Below are positions 52,121-62,522 of a DNA stretch of 64,000 bases, piece after piece. The stretch's first letter is position 1; each line of letters starts with the position of its first letter. The notes under the pieces were generated by a model that was not told the origin of the DNA, made no database searches, and worked only from the letters and a program-made list of their open reading frames with translations. The translations under genes were made by a program, and so were the position numbers. The stretch is from Yponomeuta sedellus (Eukaryota > Arthropoda > Insecta > Lepidoptera > Yponomeutidae): NCBI GenBank assembly GCA_934045075.1, contig OW203736.1, positions 9,005,109 to 9,069,108 of the forward strand, given 5' to 3'.

Positions 52121-53362
52121 ACTATCATACAATACAAACTCGTTTGTCACAACATACACAAAACAGTTGTGTTAGCTTATCTAATCAACTGAATGCAAAA
52201 TTCTTAGAGTTCAATGCGATGAAAATTCCTAAGCAAACATCGAAAGTTCAGATACTCGAAGACCGGATTGTAACATTTGAGGACTTACTGCTGATGAGAA
52301 TTAAAGCGGGAACGAGCTCTTAAACAAAGAAAAAACGCATGGCAACTGATGTAGAAGTTATATAACGCATGACGATGTGTATAAAACTTTAGAGGCACAA
52401 AAATCTAAAGGATATCCTTTAAATAGGTGTTACAAAATTGCCTCAGCCTGCAATTGGTCGTGTGACGACAAGTTTGTATTTATAACCTGTCTAGTCCCAT
52501 TAGAACTAACAGACAAAGATAAAAATATTTTTTGGAAAAATACATGCCAGGCTTCTCCTCAATTTTGCAGGCCAATAAAAGTTATTTTTGAAAAAGTAAA
52601 TGACTCCACAATGAATCAAGAAAAATCTTCTGTACAAATGGAAATCCAGAACTTAGAGAGTTCTGTAGTTTGCATTGAGGAGAATGAATATATCGTTAAA
52701 CATAAATTGATACTCTCGATGATAGACGGTAAATTATGTAACAGTCTCAGTGGGACTACATCTGCTATGAGGTGTTACCTTTGTAATGCTACGTTTAAAC
52801 AGTTTAGTGACATTGACAAGATGCTGCAGATACCGATCGTTGAGGATTATTTGTCTTTCGGAATGTTAGTTTTGCACGCATGGATCCGGTTATTTTAATG
52901 CTTGTTACATGTCGCCTATAAGCTCCCACTAAAAGAGCGGAGATCGAGTAAAGCTACTGGACATGTAATTAAAGAAACCCAACTTAAAATACAAAAGGAA
53001 TTTAAAGAGAAAACTGGCATGGTCGTTGATAAACCCAAACCTGGTTATGGCAATACCAACACAGGTAATGTAGCAAGGCAATTTTTCCAGAAAAGCAGTA
53101 TCTCAGCTTCGATAACAGGGATCGATAAAAAGGTAATTGAAAGGTTTCATGTAATATTGCAATGTATTTCAAGTGGATTTTTTATTGACAAAGAATTTTT
53201 TTTTAAATTTATGCTTGGATACTGCACATCTTTTTCTTGATTTATATCCTTGAGTTTATATACTGTATGAGTACACGAAATCATTTCTAAATGTATTCTG
53301 CCAATAGGACAGCTAAGTAAAGAAGCCTTAGAAAGCCACATATTGGAATGTTCTGAATAAAG
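52121..53362 (+). pseudogene. RAG1-like/Transib transposase copy 2, block 3 (core)
   Basis: After a weak lead (FLEFNAMKIPKQTSKVQI) the core reads CYKIASACNWSCDDKFVF, KHKLILSMIDGKLCNSLSGT (probable catalytic Asp), TTSAMRCYLCNATFKQFSDI (zinc CxxC, compare vertebrate RAG1 CTLCDAT) and GMLVLHAWIRLFECLLHVAY (compare RAG1 IDALHCDIGNAAEFYK). Then MVVDKPKPGYGNTNTGNVAR (compare RAG1 MRMNGNFARKLM), and after stops GQLSKEALESHI (compare RAG1 SEGNESGNK around the catalytic Glu). At 53362 it is cut by a BEL fragment, so the last about 60 residues are lost. The alignment is by eye; the order of five separate motifs makes chance unlikely. Confidence 0.7.
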
Positions 53363-55260
53363 TTAGAATGTCAAAAAGATCTGTACAGTGGGACCATTTA
53401 GCATGATGTCAATGAAACATAAATTATTGGTTGTTTTCATGCTCGCGTCAAACACAGCGCGAACTGGTGTAGTCTTCCTATTAGGGTTTAAGACCGGGTG
53501 GAGCGGAATTAAATAAATATTTCCTGCATTGATATCATAATTTAATTAGATATATCATAATTTTTTGCGTGACCCTGACTAACATAATCGTGCATAAAAG
53601 CTTTATAGTCTTCACACAACTTATTACCCTTGGAAAACCATTTTTCTAGATTATAGAACCTTTGCAAATCTCTACTAAATGTGTCGCCCAACTTAACATA
53701 ATCCAGCTGAAGCTATAACGGTATAGCTACAAAAACCCTTTTGTTTGCAAGCTTGACGGAGTTTATAAAACTTTTTACCGCAAGATGATGCTCGGCTGTG
53801 CCGTCTTTGTAGATATTAGGTACTTTCTCACACTCCCACAGTTGTGAAATGGTGTGATCAATTTGTTCTTCCAAGGTGAGTTGAGACTGTTTGTCAAGCA
53901 AAAGAGGAGACTGATTTTGTGTATCAAGAGAAGACTTATTCTGCTGCAAATAATTACTTCTTTCGTTACTGATGTGTGTATTATTTTTACTATGAAATAG
54001 GTTACCTCTGACACTGCATGGGTTAGACGTAGAAACTGTGCCTGCAGATACTGGCAGACTCCCCGCCACAACATACCCGAACTTAGTATTCACCAGATAG
54101 GGCCCAGTCGGCGTCAGCGGTAGGGTCTTCCTCTGAAGCACCTGGAAGAATATTCCACAGCCTAAAAGCATGCTTATCTCAGGCGTTTGATAGAATATTT
54201 TGTCAGCTAACTTGACATATGAGAGAATATTCAGTTTTGTTACATCAAAGGACTGTTGAGGTAAGTTGCATGTAATATTTTTAGCAACAAAATTTTAAAT
54301 TAAAATCAAATTTTAAATTGAAACCATTCACCGTAGAATACACATCAACCTCAGTAGTCCAAATAGACTATTATGCCTGTAATAGTCTTATCAGTTTTGG
54401 AAAATTTACAGTAAAATTTTTCAGCAACTTTTTGTGTAACAAATGACACTTGGCTCCCGCTGTCTAACAAGACACGTGCATAAATACATTTCCCATTTTT
54501 GTTTATTAACCTTACCACCGCAGTAGGCAACAAAAAATCTTTTTCTTGCGAAGTGTTAGTCATCACTACAGCATTGTCAGAACTAGCACCAGCTGAGCTT
54601 GTAGTAGCAGCATTACTTACATTTGTATCAGAGTCAGTGTGAGTGTGAATTAGCGTGTTATGCGTTTTGCGACAGATATTGCATTTTAGCGGAGCATACA
54701 TTTTCCCTGATGCTGATTCAAGCACAAGACACACAATTTCTTGCTTTTTACAAAATCACACCTGCATTGAACTGTCAACAGTTTTAATTAGCCACACTCA
54801 TAAAGTTTATGTGATTGGTCGCAGTACTTACATGACAGTTGGTTCATAGGCAATACTAAGCTGACCTTGCCAGACTTCACAGGCTTTGCTGGAGCCGGCG
54901 GCGCCCGTGGCGACTTCTCGCTGGCAGTATTCTCCATTGCAACAGCACGCTTTTCTATAAAATCAAGGAACTCTGATAACCCTGGTATTTTTTTCTCATT
55001 TCATTCCAAATGAAACCACCGGTTTGTATAGCGGTCAACCTTGCGAGACAATTATTATATTTACTAAGATTGCATCCCACTGCCCCACATGTAAGTCTAG
55101 GGTTTTAAAAGCCGCAGTGTGCTGATTTACTATAGATACAAGAAAGCTAAGATTCTGCGCAGTACACTTTGCGCAAGTCGGCAAGTCAAGCAAGCTGTTT
55201 ACATGGTGATTTACTATCATAGGAAAGTTATTATCCTTTAAACGCATGATGTAGGATGCA
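53363..55260 (-). pseudogene. BEL-3 gag-protease-RT start fragment
   Basis: Minus strand in pieces: gag (NNFPMIVNHHVNSLLDLPTC, 55247 down), FLDFIEKRAVAMEN, zinc motif CKYCDQSHKLYEC, then CNICRKTHNTLIH (the cysteines after a frame break), protease RVLLDSGSQVSFVTQ at about 54460, GPYLVNTKFGYVVAGSLP (a BEL hallmark after the protease), QLWECEKVPNIYKDGTAEHH, and the first part of RT ending DIMLNGPTV near 53390. Stops are frequent. Both ends are truncated without LTRs; the left boundary replaces the end of the RAG1-like gene. Confidence 0.85.
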
Positions 55261-55261
55261 G

Positions 55262-55675
55262 ACTACATTAATTTTTTTTGGCTGTATGGAAACAACCATG
55301 GCAAATTAAAAAAATAAACTTAATCTGTGTTATTAGAAAACAAACCCTCTTTTTGTTTTTTCGGGGTTAGTAGTAGCCCTGAACACTACTTTTATTTGAA
55401 TATGACAGATTTAAAATTTCCGCGCGAAGGTGAATACAAATTAGTTCGGTGAGCAGTTTTTCAAAGCAGATTTGTTTTTTTTTTCAAGGTAAGTTATGAT
55501 AAATATATGTATATTTAGTGGGTTACAATCTAGAAAAGTAAGAAATGTGCCGAATCGTTTCGGTAAATTGCCAAACTATCCGTTTTTTCCCTTGTAGTTT
55601 ATATCCTACAGTATGCATTTAGGAAAAAACTAATGAAACTATGCTAAATACTTTTGCAGATGGATAATCGGAGGT
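55262..55675. other. No gene; probable piggyBac-2 5' end
   Basis: Contains AAACCCTCTTTTTG and an ORF-free, AT-rich stretch before the piggyBac-2 coding region. No confident TTAA-flanked end identified. Confidence 0.35.
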
Positions 55676-56570
55676 GGATCGGTTCTTATGACCAGATAGC
55701 AAGTTTTATTGAATATTTAGACTGCAATTAATCGGATGATGGAAATGAATCGATCGAAAATGGAGAAATTGATGACGAAGTCCACTTCAGAGATAGATCG
55801 GAATTGCTTCATGTTCTTGAGCAAGGTAATGAAGAGGATTCTCCAATCATAGAGGATGAATTCGCTTCATCTTTGGAGCAGCCTTCTGAAGATGTACCAT
55901 CTTCCAGTGCTAATGATGAAGATCCTCCGCTGGTAACAGACCTTCAAGAATCTGAGATAGTATGCAACTCAAATGTATCCTGTAGTGCTCAGACTTGTCG
56001 GCAAGCTTTGAGAGGTTTATTGTGGAAGAAAAAAGGCATAAATGTACCTGAAGGTGATGTAAATTTTTTGGGAAAAGTAGATTATGGCTTGGAGCTCAAT
56101 TCTCTAACAACAAAATACGATTTTTTTAAATTCTTTGTGACAGATAAGATATTGCTCAAAATTGTTGAAGAAACAAATTTGTATGCAGTTCAAAAAGGCC
56201 CCAATACCAGTTTTTGCACCACTATCACAGAGCTAAGAAATTATATAGGTATCCTGTACTATATGTCTGTAATAAAATATCTCAACATAAGATCATATTG
56301 GTCATCAAGATAGGGTTTTGCACCTATCATCAGCTCTTGTACGCCTGGAGATAGCTGAAACTCTTTGTCTTTTTGGCAAAACCACCAAGGAGAATAAAAG
56401 AGGAAGGCCAAGTAGTTTCTTGGAAAACGAAATACAGGCGTAGAAGCGTCCTAAAAGTGCATTACAGGTGGCACCTGTGAAAGATGGTAGGCTTGACCAA
56501 GTGGCTCACTGGCCAATATTTTGTGAGAAAAGCAATGGTGCAAAATGCCAAAATGTACAGGTTTTACATA
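55676..56570 (+). pseudogene. piggyBac-2 transposase, internally deleted
   Basis: ATG at about 55661 (MDNRRWIGSYDQIASFIEYL), a stop, an acidic N-terminus (SLEQPSEDVPSSSANDEDPP), then the dimerisation domain start SLTTKYDFFKFFVTDKILLK and TELRNYIGILYYMSVIKYLN. At about 56310 the frame jumps to the C-terminal RLEIAETLCLFGKTTKENKR and VKDGRLDQVAHWPIFCEKSN, ending near the cysteine-rich domain. The whole DDD catalytic core (about 250 residues) is deleted. Non-functional, but could retain end-binding sequences. Confidence 0.82.
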
Positions 56571-56882
56571 ATCTAATTGTGAAAAGTATCATGTATTACT
56601 ATGTTATAATAAGCGCAATAGTTGTTTCAGAGAGTATCATAATAAATAAAAATAATATAAGTGAAAAGTTTCATTAGATTACATGTAGTAAAGCTAGGTA
56701 CTTTAATTATTGTAGAATGCATACTGTAGGATATATCCTACATAGTGAAAAATGTAAATAATAAAAATATATATATGTTCATGTATTTTTTTATATTTTT
56801 CCAAGTACTTACTCTACCTAAAAAGCAATATTTTTATAATTTTACGTAAAAAATAAAAATCATGCATTTAAGGGTTATAGCA
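56571..56882. other. Non-coding piggyBac-2 3' region
   Basis: AT-rich, with CATGCATTTAAGGG near its end, a candidate piggyBac terminus whose TTAA is not clearly matched on the left. Confidence 0.35.
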
Positions 56883-57071
56883 TGTGGCGAGTACATGTCA
56901 ACTCTGCGCGCGCCCTACAAACTCCATCATTCCTGCACAAAGTGTTTCAATGACATACCATAAACATAACGTCCAACTAACAATAGTTGGACCGACCCAG
57001 GCATACGGTCTGCCTGGCGGGAAATTTCCTTTTATAGTGGAGGAGCACGATCACCCGCTCTTCCCTATGTA
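56883..57071 (+). repeat. Solo LTR of the TRIM family, TSD AGCA
   Basis: 189 bp, TGTGGCGAG...CCCTATGTA, clearly related to the 201-bp TRIM LTRs at 12.3 and 12.9 kb but diverged. Flanked by AGCA (56879-56882, 57072-57075). It would arise by LTR-LTR recombination of a complete insertion. Confidence 0.85.
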
Positions 57072-57075
57072 AGCA

Positions 57076-57488
57076 TTCGTTACCTGAAACATCCTCGAAA
57101 CAATGAACTTCCTCGAAGTCAAACACGTTGTATTATCGCGAACACTGTTGTAAACACTAATTTTGCTAAAACGAACAGAAAACTCTGTAAATTGAGTGTT
57201 GGCACTTGTCAAATCTACAAAATACATTCGTATCGTTTAAAATAAACAACAAGTCTATCTGTCAAAAATGGTTTCCGGATACTCACAATTTTCCTTAAGA
57301 TGGTATCACTGCGCTTTGTATTTTGTATCATGACTAATGTCAATATCCGGTGTGGTGCCTCCGTGGTGGGGCTTAGAGTATAAAAGTCAGTGTATTGTGA
57401 TTTGGTATCGATTGCTATTCGATCTACTTGAGAGCACGATTAAAGAACTTGTGGAATATCTCGAGTTTTACTGCGTTTTACAAATTCA
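57076..57488 (+). repeat. gypsy-4 5' LTR (boundaries approximate)
   Basis: Contains a TATA box (TATAAAAG, 57379-57386) about 110 bp before the LTR end ACAAATTCA. GAAGTGGGATCGGAC, directly after it, is the probable primer site. The left edge is unclear and the partner LTR is outside the window. Confidence 0.55.
57379..57386 (+). promoter_or_regulatory. TATA box of gypsy-4 LTR
   Basis: TATAAAAG in an otherwise non-coding LTR, about 110 bp before the presumed primer site. A GTATGT donor at about 57512 and a TGCTTTCAG acceptor just before the gag ATG suggest a spliced leader. Confidence 0.6.
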
Positions 57489-57897
57489 GAAGTGGGATCG
57501 GACAAAATAAAGGTATGTGACAACATTGTATTTTTTCTTTTCTTTTTTTACTTTATTTATTGTGTTAGATCTGTTATTTGGCATAAAAATATGGTTTACT
57601 TGTATAAAGTTTTAAATATTGACATGATATTCTAAAAGAAATATTAAGTAATTCAAACCGGTAATTAGTGGAAGTAAAAATAAAATTAAATCACGAGTAC
57701 AACCTAGAAAATTTATTTTAAAAGAAAAGGTAAGTGTAATTATTAATTTGAATCCGGATTCACTTTCTTGATTTTCTGTTTTGTCAGAAGAGTTGTAGTA
57801 CACTAATATGTAATGCTGACGAAAGTTTCAGTTCAAGGGTATAGTTACGTAAAGAGGACATAGCTTGTTTCGGATTTAAATTTTGCTTTCAGTAAAC

Positions 57898-58664
57898 ATG
57901 GAAGAAAAACAAAGATGCGAGCGTAGCCGCGGATCCCACTATGCTGGTAGCGTGCGACGCAGCTTCGACAACCATCGGTGTAGTCGCAGTCCACATCGAC
58001 GCAGCGGGAGCAAGCGCCGCAGCCGCAGTCGCAGTATGCATCAGCGCGCTATCAGTCGCAGCATTGCGTGTCGTGGCGAGAGCCCGCAGCATGCTGTTGA
58101 TCGCAGCAGTGCGTGTCGTGGCGAGAGCCCGCAGCATGCTGTTGATCGCAGTAGTGCGTGTCGTGGCGAGAGCCCGCAGCATGCCGTCGACCGCAGCAGC
58201 ACTTGTCATGGCGGCTGGCCGCAGCGCTGCCACAGCGATGTCGTCAGCTCGCGGCGCAGCGGCAGCCCACACCCAGCTGGTAGACGAGGTCACGAGTTGC
58301 GTGGTCGCAGCCCGTATCGACGCAGTGGCGACGCACGCCGCAAGCGTGACTTGCACCGCAGTGGGAGCTCTCCACGCGCTGGAGGATGCAGCCGGGAGCG
58401 TCGTAGCTACGACGATCAGCGGCGCAGTCGCAGTCGCAGCCCTTTGCGCGACATGCACCACCGAGACCTGCGCACACCTAATCGAGACCTTCGCCGAGCC
58501 TCAACATCGTACAGCGCGCCAGCAGACCACCAGAGTGGTGAGTTCTTTGAAAAGTTTTCCAAATTTTTAGACAGGGCATCCAATAGTAGTGGTGAAAAGA
58601 TAAATTTTGTCAACATAATACCAGAATTCGATCCATCAGCTAAAAATCAAAATATCAAAACTTG
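57898..58664 (+). pseudogene. gypsy-4 gag, segment 1 (Arg/Ser-rich N-terminus)
   Basis: ATG at 57898 (MEEKQRCERSRGSHYAGSV). The first about 200 residues are rich in Arg-Ser dipeptides like splicing factors and contain a 15-residue unit RSSACRGESPQHAVD in about four copies, encoded by a 45-bp tandem repeat (58073-58207). Then a gag-like end (FFEKFSKFLDRASNSSGEKI and IPEFDPSAKNQN) and a SINE insertion. The frame is open. Some insect gypsy (mag-like) gags have similar basic extensions that probably bind RNA. Confidence 0.75.
58073..58207 (+). repeat. 45-bp coding tandem repeat in gypsy-4 gag
   Basis: Three near-identical 45-bp units (GTGTCGTGGCGAGAGCCCGC inside each) plus a diverged flanking copy, encoding 15 residues each. 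Copies differ at only a few bases, so the array may vary in length between insertions. Confidence 0.85.
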
Positions 58665-58883
58665 ATTATACTATTTTTATTTTTAATGCACTAACCCGTG
58701 CTAAGGAACAAATTTAAAAACCTATTTAGAGGCTAAAAATTTCTCCCATGCCGGGATTCGAACCCGCAACCTCTGGCTATCCGTGCCAGCGCTCAATTGG
58801 TAGAGCGCTGGCACGGATAGCCAGAGGTTGCGGGTTCGAATCCCGGCATGGGTGAAATTTTTAGCCTCTAAATAGGTTTTTTA
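58665..58883 (-). mobile_element. SINE-A fold-back insertion with 14-bp TSD
   Basis: Flanked by AATATCAAAACTTG (58651-58664, 58884-58897). Contains the tail AATGCACTAACCCGTGC (minus orientation), the body, a tRNA-like head (GGGTTCGAATCCCGG B box), then the head and body again in opposite orientation, forming a near-perfect palindrome of about 185 bp. Removal restores the gypsy-4 gag frame. Confidence 0.85.
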
Positions 58884-58897
58884 AATATCAAAACTTG

Positions 58898-59179
58898 GCT
58901 AAGTAAAGTTAACGAATACATAATTGGTCAGACAAACAAATTGTAGTTAGTGCGATGTCCAAACTGAGAGGCAACGCCAAGCGTTGGTATGAAGGGTTAA
59001 CTTCGGTAGACTATTCATGGGCAGCATGGCAGGAAAAGTTCAAATCCGCTTTTCCAGCAGGTGAAAATTATGGTCAGATGTTATTTGACATGCTTCAAAA
59101 GAGGGCCAAATTTGGGGAGAGTCTAGAGGACTATTATTACGAGAAAACTGCTTTGCTAAATAGATCCACTTTACATAAA
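58898..59179 (+). pseudogene. gypsy-4 gag, segment 2 (gag core)
   Basis: Gag core LRGNAKRWYEGLTSVDYSWA, AWQEKFKSAFPAGENYGQML and LEDYYYEKTALLNR, the characteristic retrotransposon gag helices, open until the LINE-5 insertion at 59180. The beginning is offset against segment 1 by the SINE duplication. Confidence 0.85.
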
Positions 59180-59477
59180 GTTACAAAGGGTATGAGAAGG
59201 TTAAAAATTAATTGGTTTATGTTAAGGATAAAACAACAATGTTTACCGGCGACCCCCACACTAGACGATAGTCTGTATAGTGGGGGACTGGTCAAGTAGA
59301 TTGGACATTTTAACATTAGGCGACGGTTAGGAAACAGATTAATATTACAATATTAAGGTTGCAAAAAATTAAGGTTAGAATAAATTAAGTTATATATAAA
59401 AAAAAAAAAAAAATATATATATGTAAAACACTGTTTAGAGGAGACAGTGGAGAGAGCAGATATATCAACTTAAGTGT

Positions 59478-59504
59478 GTGTGTTTGTGTTTGTGAGGGTG
59501 TGTT

Positions 59505-59540
<36 letters not shown>
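59478..59540 (+). repeat. TG microsatellite in LINE-5 3' UTR
   Basis: Imperfect then pure (TG)n run. A similar TG-rich tract is in the 3' UTR of LINE-1 near 11430-11480, so it seems to be a family feature rather than chance. Confidence 0.85.
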
Positions 59541-59542
<2 letters not shown>

Positions 59543-59582
59543 GTGTCATATGAGCAAGCAGAATATGTGTGAGCAATGAGAT

Positions 59583-62522
59583 CTATTTAATAATTCTTAG
59601 AATGTCCTCGGTGGGCTCGTAGCCTAGGCCGATGAGGTATTTCAAAATATTTTGCCTAGCTTGATAAAGGGAGGATCCTTTTAGCTGGCATTTCTTGAAC
59701 AACCTATTAAACAAGAAAGGGCCAAGAAAAGGTGGGAAACGTTGGGCAAATGTCGTTTTACAACGGGGAATGGGAATTCGTATGTACCGTTTAGTCGATA
59801 CTGTATGAGAGTCAGGGGAGAGTAGAAATGTATGGTACTGGCGAATAAGTGTTTTAAAAATGAAAATCTGACGGACTGAGAGAACTTGAGCCAGTGAGTA
59901 GAGATCTGTGGTGGGGAATCTGTAGGGTTTGTTGTACGAGACTTTCAGTATTGACCTTTGGGCTCTTTCTAAGATGATTAAGTGGGATTTGGCAGCTCCG
60001 CCCCAGCACGAAATACAGTAGGAGATCACAGATTGGCATAACGCTATATATGTCGAGTGAAGGACCTTTTTGTCTGTGATAATCCGTAGTTGTTTCATCA
60101 GATATATAAGTTTACGGGCTCTGGTAGAAAGTGAAGATATGTGTGGGGCAAAATTAAGATTTTCATCGAGTACTACACCTAAGTATTTTATACAAGAGGT
60201 TCTTAAGATAGACTCACAGCGGCAGTTCGAAGATTGAGGGTTAGGACAAGTGTGGACAGTTATAACAGCGGTTGATGCCGGTGCGGATGCTTTGGTCTTA
60301 GAAAAGCATAGAAATTTAGTTTTGGCGGCGTTCAGGGTCAATAAGTTATCATCCAACCAACTGGCAATTGACGACATGCCCGTTTCAGCAAGTTTCATAA
60401 CCGATCCCCAGTCGTTTTCATGAAATATTACGGCCGTATCGTCTGCATAGCAATAAATATCAGTATTTTTAAGGTGTTTTACGGCAGAGTTTATATCGTT
60501 CAGGTATAAAATGAATAGAATCGGAGCAAGTATGCTTCCCTGCGGGACGCCAAAGGAGAGCTCCTCAGGGTCGCTAACATTCTCAGGCCCGACTTTCACC
60601 CTTTGGGATCTGTTGGTTAGGTAGCTACGGAACCATTCCAACGAAGGGCCTCTAAGCCCATATCTGTGGAGCTTCTCAAGGAGAATGGGCACAGACACCG
60701 TGTCGAAGGCCTTTGCTAAATCCAGAAAGACCCCGACACAGGGCCTGCCCCCATCTAGTTGAGAGCTCACGCCGTTTACCAGAAACGAGACGGCGTCCTC
60801 CGTGGATTTTCCTTGCCTAAATCCAAATTGTCTTGTAGAAAGTAGGTTTTTTGACTCTAGGAATTGTATCATTCTCCGATTAACAATTTTTTCCAGAATT
60901 TTCGATATGTTACTGAGGAGAGAGATGGGTCTGTAATTATTTGGGCTTGCCTTGTCTCCCGCTTTATAAATGGGTGTTACGGAGGCAATTTTCCAACAAG
61001 AAGGGAAAATGCCGCATGCGAGACTTAGGTTGAAAATGTGTGAAAGCGGAGCTGCCAGACTTAAACAGGACGACTTTAATAAATGGTTGGATATTCCGTC
61101 AAAACCGGGGGAACTATTTGATTTGAGGTTGCGTATAATCCCAATTATCTCTTCTGGATCTGTTGGACTCATAAAGAATGAGTGAGGGTGTTGTGGAATT
61201 TGATTTTCCGCTGCGAGCTCGGTTTGGGTTTTGCCAAGCTTGTTGAGTATCTTTTCAGCCAGGTTTGGACCAACCGAGGTGAAGAACTTATTAGATGCAT
61301 TAAGAGATGGATCCATTGCTAGGAGCTCAGTGGGAGTGTTGGGGTTTTCGGGGGAATCATAAATAGCCTTTATAGTTTTCCAGAGCATTTTTGGGTTTCG
61401 TTTGTGTAAGTCAATCTCATCATTGAAATAAGCAGATTTAACTCTTTTTATAAGTTTGTTGCAGTAATTACGGTAGCGCGTGTATACTAGCTTGGTTACG
61501 GGATCATTTGGGGATTTCCGGTACTTGACGTGAAGCCTATCCCGATGTCGCATACATCTAAGGAGGCCGGGTGTGATCCAGGGTTTTAGTATCCTTTTAG
61601 AATTTGATGATTTGGTAAGACGCGAGTGCTTTTTTACGATATTACATATAGCAATTGTCAGGTAAGATGCAGAGATTTCCGGGTCTTGGGTTTGAAGCAC
61701 TGGGGACCAGTCCATATCTATTAATTCTTTTGTGATCCCTTCATTATCAGACTTCAAATGATATTTTTTGTCGGTTGACCTGACCTTATCAAACGACATG
61801 CCCAAGATAATAATATCATGATCAGTAATATCGTTCGCGCAAGTTACCGCTGCAATATTTTGTTTCGAACGAACAAAGAAGTGGTCAAGACAGGCATCTC
61901 CGCGGGTAGGTAGGGATACCGCAGATATTAGGCCATGTTCAGCCAGCAAGCAGAGATACTCATTACTATACCCGTTTAGGCCGTCCAGGATATTTATGTT
62001 GAGGTCTCCAGTAATAATAAGGTTTGGTTTGCTGTTTAATGTGTTAAGTATGTCATTCAAGGACGCAAGAAAATTGCCAACGACTGCAAAAGAGGGGGAC
62101 CTGTAAAGGGACAGAATAGATACATTATTAGGAAAATCGATTAACAGACCTTCTGCATCGGTTAAGGTTGGCTCGCTTACAGTCACATTCCAATTATTTT
62201 TTGAATAAACAACAATACCGCCTGCCTTATTGATATATTTGGTGCTGACCGACATATTGTATCCTGGTAATGTTTTTACACAGCTAGTTTTTAGCCAACA
62301 TTCCGTTAAAACGATGGCATCGAATGTTATATTTGAGCGCTGCAAACTTAGTATAAATGTGTCAAAATTGTGATTTATGCTTCGGATGTTTAATGTTAAA
62401 ATTTTGAAGTTACTCGCTGTAGTCAGGAAAGGGACGTTTACGCAGGATTCAAGAGAGTCGATATGATTACAGTTAATTGTGTTGCTTCTGTCGATTTCGT
62501 CAGATAACTTTTGATTACACAT
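59583..62522 (-). CDS. LINE-5 ORF2: endonuclease-reverse transcriptase
   Basis: 979 residues from ATG 62522 with no stop. APE-type endonuclease (about 35-245): FKILTLNIRSINHN (Asn), AIVLTECWLK (catalytic Glu), LIITGDLNINILD, DACLDHFFV and DITDHDII (Asp-His). Linker with WITPGLLRCMRHRD. RT (about 500-770): NNYRPISLLSNISKILEKIV, RQFGFRQGKSTEDAV, GVFLDLAKAFDTVSVP, SFGVPQGSILAPILFILYLN and the active-site box CYADDTAVIF. C-terminal end CISCWGGAAKSHLIILERAQ and FLFNRLFKKCQ. Nicks target DNA and primes reverse transcription. All catalytic motifs intact. Confidence 0.92.
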   Translation of the reverse strand: MCNQKLSDEIDRSNTINCNHIDSLESCVNVPFLTTASNFKILTLNIRSINHNFDTFILSLQRSNITFDAIVLTECWLKTSCVKTLPGYNMSVSTKYINKAGGIVVYSKNNWNVTVSEPTLTDAEGLLIDFPNNVSILSLYRSPSFAVVGNFLASLNDILNTLNSKPNLIITGDLNINILDGLNGYSNEYLCLLAEHGLISAVSLPTRGDACLDHFFVRSKQNIAAVTCANDITDHDIIILGMSFDKVRSTDKKYHLKSDNEGITKELIDMDWSPVLQTQDPEISASYLTIAICNIVKKHSRLTKSSNSKRILKPWITPGLLRCMRHRDRLHVKYRKSPNDPVTKLVYTRYRNYCNKLIKRVKSAYFNDEIDLHKRNPKMLWKTIKAIYDSPENPNTPTELLAMDPSLNASNKFFTSVGPNLAEKILNKLGKTQTELAAENQIPQHPHSFFMSPTDPEEIIGIIRNLKSNSSPGFDGISNHLLKSSCLSLAAPLSHIFNLSLACGIFPSCWKIASVTPIYKAGDKASPNNYRPISLLSNISKILEKIVNRRMIQFLESKNLLSTRQFGFRQGKSTEDAVSFLVNGVSSQLDGGRPCVGVFLDLAKAFDTVSVPILLEKLHRYGLRGPSLEWFRSYLTNRSQRVKVGPENVSDPEELSFGVPQGSILAPILFILYLNDINSAVKHLKNTDIYCYADDTAVIFHENDWGSVMKLAETGMSSIASWLDDNLLTLNAAKTKFLCFSKTKASAPASTAVITVHTCPNPQSSNCRCESILRTSCIKYLGVVLDENLNFAPHISSLSTRARKLIYLMKQLRIITDKKVLHSTYIALCQSVISYCISCWGGAAKSHLIILERAQRSILKVSYNKPYRFPTTDLYSLAQVLSVRQIFIFKTLIRQYHTFLLSPDSHTVSTKRYIRIPIPRCKTTFAQRFPPFLGPFLFNRLFKKCQLKGSSLYQARQNILKYLIGLGYEPTEDILRIIK

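Noticed and set aside
53383..53392. TACAGTG near the end of the RAG1-like copy 2 as its terminus
   Set aside because: The heptamer is imperfect and lies inside BEL-3 coding sequence (DIMLNGPTV), so it belongs to the element that truncated the gene.
58073..58207. CRISPR-like array
   Set aside because: 45-bp units are contiguous without spacers, lie in frame inside a gag protein, and the genome is eukaryotic.
57941..58570. Ala/Val-rich frames of about 200 codons on both strands
   Set aside because: Shadows of the Arg/Ser-rich gag and its 45-bp repeat; composition follows from the CGCAGC-rich codons of the real frame.
58800..58860. tRNA gene
   Set aside because: The tRNA-like fold is part of SINE-A: its body follows directly, it is duplicated in inverted form, and the residue preceding the anticodon is C instead of U33.
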